64,000 nt of DNA from Cyanoderma ruficeps (taxonomy: Eukaryota; Chordata; Aves; Passeriformes; Timaliidae): the NCBI GenBank assembly GCA_008694505.1, contig VZDJ01007755.1, positions 2,657,278 to 2,721,277 of the forward strand. Reading direction: 5' to 3'. Position 1 is the stretch's first letter, and every line of letters begins with the position of its first letter. Below the pieces are notes generated by a model. It had not been told where the DNA came from. It saw only the letters and a list, made by a program, of their open reading frames with translations, and searched no databases. A program made the translations under genes and the position numbers. Positions 53,548 through 64,000 of the stretch are shown here, piece by piece.

Positions 53548-54649
53548 GAAGATATTGTTTTGGCTGTGTTGAGTTTCAGCAGTTGGGAGTGTTAAGTGAG
53601 TACAAAGAGATATCAAAATACCTCCAGATAACAGCTTTATAAAACTTGAAGATGGTATCTTTCATGGCTATGAAATGGTCTTATTGATCCAGATTATAAA
53701 TAAGTTAAAAAAATGTGGTGAGTCAGTCTTAAATATTTTTTTAAAGGAGGGGAAACAAATCAATGGAAAATCTTCCATCCTGCCAGAAAAGCACTAATTA
53801 TTCAGAAGCGTGTAGGATATTATGCTCATTTAGTGTATTCCTTCACATTATTCTATGGAAAAAAAACGATGACTAGCTCAATAGCTCACACTCTATCAAA
53901 CCACAAACAAATAAAATAATTTGCAGGACTATCAAGCCTTATCCTGGTACTAGGGCTTTAAATACTGTGACTTGAAAGCAAAACAAACCAGTCCAATTCA
54001 AGACACTACAGAAACTTTAAAAAGGGGATTAGGGAGAAACTCTACGAGGAGTTAACTCCAAACTACTTTTCCCATATTTTGCATGTGCTTAGCAGTTTTG
54101 GTTTGTATTGAAAATGAGACTCTGGACAAAAAGGATCATCAAGTGGTCTATTTTCCTTAAAATAAAAAAAAAAAAATAAGTCCTTGGTTCTTCTCACTTT
54201 TCAGCAGACGATGTAACTGAGGTCCCGTCTTCCGAATATTTCTGCCTTTTACACAAGGCGATGCAACACCATAGTAAGCATCCTAAACGCCGCCCGGGGC
54301 TGCCAACCGTGGCGCTCCGCGGACTTTCTCAACCGCCAGCGCCGAGTTGCAGCCCGCGGCAGCTCCACGGATGAGCAAGGGCACCGAACGGGCAGACCCC
54401 AAGGTCACTGTCCCGAGGGGGGTCCGGCCTCTCTGGCGAACGGGAGTAGCCGGGCAACCGCGGGCCGGCGAGGGCAGGTCGGAGGGCACTCGAGCGCCCG
54501 GCAGCATCGCCCGGGCCGGCGGCTGCGCCGGGCGCGCCTGCGCTCCGGCGCCCGGGGAGGCGGAGGCGGCCGAGGGGGACCCGGCGTTGGGTGACAGGCG
54601 GGGCGGGGGCGCAGGGCCCGGGCCGGCCGCCCCCGGCGCCGCGCGCTCG

Positions 54650-54655
54650 GTGAGT
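54650..54655 (+). other. SLCO5A1: Candidate splice donor of a non-coding first exon
   Basis: GCGCTCG|GTGAGT is a near-consensus donor inside the island. Joined to the acceptor at 55395 it would give a leader intron of about 746 bases. A non-coding first exon would fit SLCO genes, where the start codon is often in exon 2. No transcript evidence is available. Confidence 0.3.
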
Positions 54656-55085
54656 AGCCCCGTCGCTTTAGTTCGCAGCGGCCGGGAGCAGAGGCCGGTG
54701 CGCCCCGCCGGCTCCGCCGCCCTGCCCGCTGCCCACCCTCTGGGGGTGGGGGAGATCCGCCGCCGGGGCGCGGTTGCCCGGGTGCCGGTGCCTCCCCTGC
54801 CCACCCCTCCGCGGGGCCGCAGCGAGCAGGCGGCGGCGGGGAGACAAAAGCGGACAAAGGAGGCAAAAAGGCGTGTTCCGCTGCCGGGGTAGGGATGTGT
54901 GGGCACCGCTCTGCACCCGGCGGTCCCGGGGGCCACCCGAGCGAGCTGGGGCGGCGAGGTCGGCCCCGGGGTGCCGGGTCCCGGGAGTGCCCACCGCTGC
55001 CCGGCTCCGGCTTTGTTCCCCTTCCCTCCGCCTGCCGCCGCTCCCCGGGTCGCTGAGTTGTAGCGGAGTATTTATTTCAGCGCAT

Positions 55086-55198
55086 TTATTTTTAGGCTGG
55101 AAAATAAAAGGCTTGGCACGGCGACCTTTGGCTGTCGCATCCGGCGCCAAATAAAAGGGTCGCGCTCTGGCCGAAGCCGCCCCAGCTCTTATGTAAAT
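55086..55198 (+). promoter_or_regulatory. SLCO5A1: AT-rich core-promoter-like cluster inside the CpG island
   Basis: Within otherwise GC-rich DNA lie several motifs. TTATTTTTAG (55086-55095) fits the MEF2 consensus, and AAAATAAAAGG at 55101-55111 is TATA-like. GGCGCCAAA (55143-55151) is E2F-like and runs into a second TATA-like AAATAAAAGGG (55149-55159). ATGTAAAT (55191-55198) is an octamer-like POU site. A start site about 30 bases after the second TATA-like box would lie near 55185 and give an unspliced leader of about 630 bases. Motifs are seen; their use is inferred. Confidence 0.4.
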
Positions 55199-55367
55199 CC
55201 ATGTGCCGTCCCCAAGGACGCGCGGGCCCCGGGGCGCTGCCGTGATCCAGCCCCCGCGGGGAACGGGGACGGAGGCGCTTCCCGGAGCTCAGCGCAGACC
55301 GCGGGGTCGGGCGGGGAGAGGCCGGGGCGGCGGGGAGGGACGGGGCCGCTGGGGCCGGAGTCGCTGA

Positions 55368-56759
<1,392 letters not shown>

Positions 56760-59503
56760 TAAGTACCTGGGTACTTTGAATCCTGAAACCCACATCTCTC
56801 TGAAGGGCCAGTTGCAGGTACTTCTGCATTAGTCCTGCAGAACAACATCTGTGCTAAGTTTGCCTTTTCAAATGACCTTTTGTAGTAAAATTGCCATGCT
56901 TTCTTGTTTTAAAATGTCTTGTGGCATGGTGAACAGCAGTAACGGGTGAAGCTAACGCAATGTGCCTAAAAACAGTCGTACTCACACTCTTGCACGGGTA
57001 ACAGAACAACAGAGAAAGTCTTCTCTAATGCTTTTCAGCACTTGGCAGTAGCCGGTGACTTTTTCAGAAAGCAGCGTTAAAATCTGCCGTGCCCTTTCAA
57101 GTTTCTTTTTGGTAACACAGAAGCTTTATATTCCTAAATTCTGGTTGCTGTGCCTTAAGCCTAAAGTCTCTTTAATGTTAATGTTCAGTAAGCATTTTGA
57201 GAGATTTTTGGCATGCTTCATGTTACTTTTCCAAGCGTTCATTTGCCTTCAACTAGCAATGAATTTTGACTGGCATTGATACATCATCTGGCATCTCAGA
57301 GTTAAAAACCCATCGAGAAACCAGGATGTAAAACCTTCAGGGTTGAGTTTAGTTAGCTGCTGTGCTCAAGGAGCACAATGAAGTGACAGTCCTGTCTGGC
57401 ATCCGTTTTTCAGCAGGTGCAGGCAAGTCTTCTTGATAGTTGTGTGACAGTGGGCAGAAAGGGTATCTCAGATAACTGGGTACTAAACTTTATTGGAGTA
57501 TGATCGTGACAGTTTGTGTAATGTGTAAGAAGAGTAACTGATGCACCCCTTCAAATTCTTTTCAGATAAGGGAGAGGTGCTTAGGGGGGCTGAGAGAGCT
57601 GTGAAGGGGTTTTGGATACTCAGCATTACCATTTGCAGTTCAATTTTCTTTGGCTTTACATTAGCCATGGAGATAATAATTGCATGTACAACACACATTT
57701 ATGGGAAGTTACACACTTGTGGAGTATGTGTGTGTGTAACTACTTTACTGAACAAAAGTAGTGATCCGGATCAGTGTTTTTATTCGTTTTGAGCTGTTTG
57801 GCAATTTGACTGTTCCCTGAACCGTTTTAAAGCCATGCACAGTCTGTGTGCAGTGTCTTGAAAAAGCCTGGGGCATTTCAGGTTTTCGGAAGGAGAGAGG
57901 GGTATTCGCTGCATTGCTAATCTGCATGATAAAGTATTTGACAAAGTGTTTTTTCTCTCTTTTCTCCCGCCTGAGAAAGGTTAAGTGGTATGGAAATTAA
58001 GATTAACCTAGCATCGACTTTATTGGCAGCATGAAAAAACAAAGCATCTCGTTACTGAGGTTACTAAATTGTAGTTTGGAACTTTGCAAGTAGGTGATCT
58101 CACACTGTCCTCAAAAACGAAAAATGAAATGGAAACGCTGTAGGTGAGGAATGAAGGGTAAAAGAGGTGAAGGGTCAGAGAGGCAGAAATCTTTCTTCAA
58201 CAAAGGGGAAGGCAAGGTCAATGGGGGGAAATCCTACTGTGCAGGAGAAATGATGCCTACCACTGATGCGCTTCTAGCACAGGAAATAGTAATGAAGTGA
58301 CTCAGGTAACTTTAATTGCAGCAAAGTTAACAAAGGTAAAAGGCACCAGCAGCTGGGTAGCCTCCATGTGACCCTGTGCCCGCCAGGCACTGAAGGCAGC
58401 TTTGATCTATACTGGGAGAACCTTTGTAGAGTTGAAGTTCATTTTTAGTGATTCAGGAGAACAAAGATGAGTACACCCAGCTACAGTGTATGTGAAAAAA
58501 TTATGCCTGTGATTTGATGGTGACCACAGGGAGAATTAAAATGAACACAAAGTGTCTTTAAACATTGAATAAAATGTACTATCAGCTCCATTCAGTCTTG
58601 AAGCTACTCAGGGCTAGAAGCAATGTTGTCTGCTGTTTGAAATCTAGGTATTATCTTTTTTAAATAGTGTGGAATTCTGAGGAAACTTTTAACTTGTTAA
58701 CATTTAAATATTTGCCTCACTTTAGATACACACCAGTGACTTTTTGAGGAGCAGAAGCAAAATCTGGGTTTCTGGGGGAGAAAGAAAAAGGAGCACTGTA
58801 TGGCACGTTGATGAGAGCGAACATATTTTTGTTGGATCTTCTCAATGGTTTGGAATGTTGCATGTCCTTGAGGAGAGGGATTTGTGGGCAGCAGACAGCC
58901 CAGCCAGGTGCAGGAATGGGATAGAAGTCTGGGCATGGCTCTGCAGGCCTGACACCTCACATCCTGTGTTACACAATGCCTGGTTCTCCAGGTCGTGTGA
59001 TCCTATTACTGGGGAAAACTATGCAAGTGATGTCAAAATGTAAAATGTATGTCTGTTTCTAGGCATGAGCTAACAAAAAGTCTTGGGAGAGGGCCATGGT
59101 AGTTGAGGTTTTAAAAACAGAAGAAACTCCAGGGAAGTTATACATACAGATATATGTGTTTGAGTGAGGACAGCTAATTAATAAAAAAAGTATCCTCTTA
59201 ACACAGAATGTAAGGTCACTAATATGTTTGTTCATAATCATGCTGGTTATGTTTGCAGTCTATGTTTTTCTTCCAAAGGAAGATAAATATGTATGTGTGC
59301 ACCTGGTGAAAGGTTCACTGAGGTTCAGAACTGATGAGCTTTTTGACCCTGCAAGTGTGCCCACTAATAGTAGGTCAGTAAAGCCCCCCTTGAGTATCAC
59401 TAATCCTGATTCTGCAAAAACTCACCTTATGTGGCTGTGGAAGCTATCTTATTTATTTTCTAAGTTAATCCAGCTCAGGGCTCGAGTGGCGATAGCATAT
59501 CCT

Positions 59504-59625
59504 CTTAAGTGTAGGCATGCAAGCTCAATGTGGACAGCTGTTTTAACATTCCTAACTGGAAGTCCTCCTCTCAAAAAAAACATATTTGACGCTTATACAT
59601 AGTCTCTTGGCTGCCTACACTTAAG
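59504..59625. repeat. Inverted repeat pair, 13-bp perfect arms
   Basis: CTTAAGTGTAGGC at 59504-59516 is the exact reverse complement of GCCTACACTTAAG at 59613-59625, with 96 bases between. The total of 122 bases is the size of a small non-autonomous DNA transposon, but no clear target duplication is seen. It could also be a long-loop hairpin or chance. Confidence 0.5.
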
Positions 59626-61783
59626 TCCATCTGTCAGAATGGCACAGTGCCAGTTTACAAGGTGCTATGTTGTTTGTAGTGGGACAAGGGTGCCAAGCAG
59701 GGATGTGTATTTGGGCTGCCTGCATAGCAGTGTGTGAGCTCTTCTGTGGGCTATTTCTTCCTTGTGAAGCAGTTTCACCTCCGGGTCCTCCCACCCCTTA
59801 AACTTGACAATACTTTGGAGCCCTGATGCTAACTTTGAGAAATGTGTGACATCCGGCTTGAAAACAAGTCGTGATTGTAACAGGTGCCTAAGAAATGTAA
59901 GAACTGGCTCCCTTAATCACAGATAATCCAAAAGGGAAGTTGCACACTGTGTAAAAACTGGGCAGTCACTAAGTGGTCTTTGTCTTCTCCAAAGTCTCTC
60001 CCTTCTGTGCTCAGCTGCACCGTGACATGTCTCTTGTCAGCTGCCTGATGTCTTCAGGTTCTTCTTTTAAGTATTTATCCAATTAAATTAATTGCAATTC
60101 AATTTGAAGTTGAATTGGACTTCCTGAGTCTTGTTTTGTACTCTTGATGGTGTTTCTGCTACTTGTCAAATTCTAGCACTTAAAATGCTGTAATTTTTCT
60201 AAACACTGTAGGTTTTTTTTTTGTAGGGATCCAGCAGTTTGTCTTGAATGTGAGTTTGCCTTGTAATTATATCAGGATTTTTAAAAGCAGTTTTTTAGAA
60301 TTTAGTGTGGCACTTAGAAGTTCTATTAGTGGTGTTACCGTGCCTGAATAACTTAAATATTTTTCTTTTTTTGTAAGTGGATATTGTTATAAAAAATGAA
60401 TTCATCCTAAAAATTCACATATAGACAGGCAGTATTAGGTTTTACAGAAATACTGCATTAATGAAAATATTCTAGCATTCAGGAATGGCTTTTACCAGTA
60501 TCCCCCCCCTCAAATGACTAGTGAACAAATCACTCATTGTGCTAAGGACGTTTTATTTCAGTTTCCAGAATACTATAGGCTGGTTAGGATATGATATGAG
60601 AAAAGTGTCTCAGTTTAATTTCATGCAGACTACCCCTAGGTTTTGGAACAAACTGTAATTACAAAATGCAAAGATAAAGATTTTATGAGATAATGGCTGA
60701 AAAATTGGATAAACCTGTGCAAATGGGCTTGGTACAGATAATGTCTGAAAGCCAGGGAAGTAAAGTAATTTCATAACCTGGAAAAAAAAAATTAGACAAT
60801 TTTCAAAAATACTTTGGACTCCTGCTTTGTTTTCATGAGAATTGTTTGTGGGTTGCTGTTTCTAGCATTAGGTAAACCATTTCACTGTGACTATATTCTG
60901 TCTGGAAAACACCTCCTTAGCAGTGTTTCACAGGTGGATGTTCTGTGTACCCCTCATACCTTTGTTACAGACTTCCCCAAAGTCTTTATATACATATGTA
61001 TGATGACTGTATGTATTGTATTTCTAGTTAAATCCACCCCTATATCCACATCCCACTTGAAAGGAGAGGGCAGGAGGGGTAGCTTCAGATCAGAAACCCA
61101 CCACCTCTGCCTGCTGGGTCCCAGGGCATAGCTGAGCTGCCAAGCAGCTAGATCTCTGAAATGTGCTATTGCTTGGATGTTGGCACAGGAAGCACTGGAA
61201 TTTTGTGCCACTTTGATCCATTTTGGTCTGGCTGCTTGTGGGGTTATGGATGTCCCTGGGAGACTGGAACTGAAGCCCACTGGGGGCATCAGGTCCTTTA
61301 TGTGGATGCTACAAGGTCATTGAGGTTTTCTGTAACAGTATCAACTTTCTGGCTGAGTGGAAGGGACCATTTAGAAGCAGGGTAACAGCTGACCAGCATT
61401 TAATTTTATTCTCATAATTCAGCTTATGACCGCTTTTGGTTTACTTTTGGAATATGCTTCCTGATATCCAAAAAGGCTAGTTTCCTACAGGGTTTTCCTC
61501 AGCATTGATCCCTATAGTTGGTAAACCCTACAGAAATAGTACGTTTATTTTTACAGCATGCCTGTGGGGAGGCAGATTTTTTGAATCAAAAATTGAGGCA
61601 AAAGGGCATGTTCACCAGTATTTTTTATTTCTTGCTCTGTTTGCCTTGTCAAGGGGAAGTGTGCCAAGCTTATTTCTCAAATACATGATTTTACTTTATC
61701 TGAGGGAAGGCAACCTCTTGTTTTATGCAGAGGCAAGCACTGAGACTTGATCCATCAGCAGTCTGTTTTTATACAGACCTGGG

Positions 61784-62362
61784 GTGCATCAGGCACGGGA
61801 GGGGATTGTCCTCCTCTCTGCAGTGGGGCAGCCTCACCTTGAACACTGTGTGCAGTGTTGGGTACCACAATATAAAAAAGACACTAAACTATTAGGGAGC
61901 ATCCAAAGGAGGGTGATGAAAATGGTGAAGGGCCTTGAGGGGAAGCTGTATGAGGAGCAGCTGAGGTCACTGTGTTAAACCTGGGGGAGAGGAGGTTGAG
62001 GGGAGACATCATTGCAGTCTACAACTTTCTTGTAAGGGGAAGAGAAGGGGCAGGCACTCATCTCTTCTGTGTGGTGACCAGTGACAGGACCCAAGGGAAT
62101 GGCCCGATATTGTGTCAGGGGAGGTTTAGGTTGGATATTAAAAAAAAGAGGTTCTTCACCCAGAGGGTGGTTGGGCACTGGAACAGGCTCCCCAGAGAAG
62201 TGGTCACAGCCCCAGCCTGACAGAGTTCAGGAAATGGTTGGACAGTGCTTTCAGGCACGTGATGTGACTGTTGGGGATGGTGCTGTGCAGGGCTACGAGT
62301 TGGTCTTGCTGACTCTTGTGAGTCCCTTCCAACTTAGCTTATCCTGTGATTCTGTGAAATGT
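61784..62362 (+). mobile_element. CR1 LINE, 3' fragment with readable ORF2 end
   Basis: About 580 bases in the sense direction of the host gene. Translation shows the C-terminal CR1 ORF2 region in two frames: HLEHCVQCWVPQYKKD, then SIQRRVMKMVKGLEGK, and after a frame break VTSDRTQGNG, CQGRFRLDIKKKRFFTQRV and VGHWNRLPREVVTAP. The 3' UTR follows, ending CTTATCCTGTGATTCTGTG. It is the best-preserved CR1 in the window, hence probably the youngest, but is 5'-truncated and inactive. Confidence 0.97.
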
Positions 62363-64000
62363 GTGTGAAACACACACTTGTTTTGTTTGCAGACTCAGCT
62401 GGCCAGCAGAAGGCTGAGCTCCCTGTGCTGTCAGCTGGTGCTAGGGAGCATCTTGGCATGCAGGTGAAGTGACTGCAGCTCTCTTTGTGCATATGGATTA
62501 TACTGCTTTCTCCTACAGATGATTTAACACTCTGAGGGTGCAGTATTGTGCTTCTCTGGCACTCTGTAGCATTCCTTTTTTTTGGTTAAAATGCTGATGA
62601 GGCAGCTGGCACAGTTCCTGCACAGTTCCTAATAATTACTTACAGTAGCACTGTGCAATTCTATTGTCCTTTCCTATAACTGAGGAAATAGAAAGATTTT
62701 ACTTTTCTTCTTTACTTTAGTTTCCTACTCCGTAGGTGATGAAGTAGGAAAAAAAGTAGGACCGATACTTCTTTTTCATACTGTAGTCCTACATATCATT
62801 TTCTTAAGCATTTAGTGGAGCTAATTTTTTTTGTCCGTTTAAGCAATGTGTACCTACAGTGAGTTCGGTGAAGAGTGTGGGGCAGCCTTTGCTCTGAAGT
62901 TTTCTGCCTGGAGGATTGAATGTCGTGAGTGATATATCTTCACTTGCTCTGCCAGTGTTGTGTCCCTTAGGGATGCTTTCCGCATCTCTCCAGCTGTGTC
63001 CTTGCCATGAGCTATGGCATTGTTCACAAGCAGCTGTATTGACAAAGCATCACTTCCAGTAACTGGCAAAATGCACTTACTCTTCTTAGGGGTAAGAAGA
63101 GACTTAGGTACATGCTTTCCTGATTCTCTCTTTCTCTTTGTATTAAAGGACAAAAACTGCGTTGGATCCAGGGTTCTGAGACTCACTGAATTCCCAGGTC
63201 CTGTTGTTTCCCTCGCTTAGCATTTGTCAGAATGGTTAGCATTTTGTTTCTGAGGTTGACAGTGCCCTTTTCACCTGCTTGAGCTTGGGAATAGTGTTTT
63301 CTTGGGGAGCAGCTCCCTTCTCTGTCAAGCTCTGCTGCAGGGCTGGTTTGTGCAGACAAGTGTCTCCACCTGCTGTGGTCCGGCAGCAGCTTGGAAACCT
63401 AGACATGAAAGTGGCCTTTAAGTAACAGCTTGTTTGTAGCTTTTGCCAGGAACTGAAGGCTTGGGATCTAGTGTCTGATTACCTGGGGGCTGGAAACTTT
63501 AGCCCGTCTGCTGGATACCCCGACTGTTTTCTAAAGGGTCACTGTAACTACTCCTGTTGCAGGTGGATTAGCGATGCTTTGTGTTTCATACATTTTCCCC
63601 TAACTTTCATTCAGGCCGCCTCACCTGGGAGGACTTAATTGCTGTGAAAGTGCTTATGCAGTCAAAAGAGAGGAGACTGGATTTCTCTGTACGGTCATTC
63701 AAAGGCACATGGGTTTCTGTCTTGGTTGTGCAGGAAATACAGGCAATTTTATAAATGAGTCTCTGCCTTTTGTTTCATCCTGAAAGCCAGCATCTAAAAA
63801 TTAAGGTTTTTAAAGTAGATTAATGGATTTTATCCATGGTTTTTAAAAGAACAGAAAACTAACTCAGTCATATTGAACTTTTATGCTCTTGTTTTAATCC
63901 TATGATGTCTTTTTTACCCTGATAGCACTTTTAAAACCCTTATTTCTTGCAAAGAATGAACTCAGTTTTCCTTTTTTGTTGTTTTTACATGCCTTTCCTA

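Larger units (their letters stand above)
52913..54282. other. Region immediately upstream of the SLCO5A1 CpG island
   Basis: AT-rich unique DNA without a recognised gene. It holds an exon-like segment (53141-53260), an A tract with an N (53514-53547) and a short A run at about 54163-54176. Distal promoter elements of SLCO5A1 may lie here, but none is evident. Confidence 0.55.

Noticed and set aside
54283..55154. Several 120-217-codon frames on both strands in the CpG island
   Set aside because: Same compositional artefact. The frames overlap each other in all phases, have no recognisable domains, and lie in the promoter region.
61784..62368. Open frames with reverse-transcriptase-like similarity
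   Set aside because: These are the C-terminal ORF2 remnant of a CR1 LINE, 5'-truncated and frameshifted, not a host gene.

Overview
The window looks like nuclear DNA from a bird, probably a passerine. The evidence is an AT-rich, gene-poor background, seven clear CR1 LINE fragments (the usual avian LINE, most with the typical 3' end), one ERV-type solo LTR of a kind I associate with songbird genomes, and a single vertebrate gene with a strong CpG island. Nothing prokaryotic or plasmid-like is present. Three isolated N bases, each inside or at the edge of a long A run, point to an assembled draft chromosome.

Layout. Bases 1 to about 54,280 hold no protein-coding gene I can recognise. This stretch contains CR1 fragments, a solo LTR, simple repeats, and several repeat-free blocks that read like conserved non-coding DNA (about 11,480-12,480, 25,330-25,680 and 37,370-38,060). 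In vertebrates the neighbour upstream of SLCO5A1 is normally PRDM14, so this is probably part of the PRDM14-SLCO5A1 intergenic interval; neither flank of that statement can be verified here. A short CpG-rich patch (21,545-21,850), wedged between a CR1 and the LTR, is the main oddity of the left side.

From about 54,283 to 56,745 there is a strong CpG island holding the 5' end of SLCO5A1 (OATP5A1, organic anion transporter family) on the + strand. The first coding exon runs from ATG 55,812 to 56,748 and ends in a phase-1 splice donor. Its upstream leader carries three successive short upstream ORFs and follows a plausible splice acceptor at 55,395. An AT-rich cluster of TATA-like, MEF2-like, E2F-like and octamer-like sites sits inside the island at 55,086-55,198. 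The rest of the window (56,749-64,000) is the start of a long intron containing one CR1 copy; the remaining exons lie beyond the right edge.

I found no undescribed multi-gene system. The items most worth following up are the uORF-rich SLCO5A1 leader and its embedded AT-rich promoter cluster, the candidate distal regulatory blocks upstream, and the orphan CpG patch beside the LTR.
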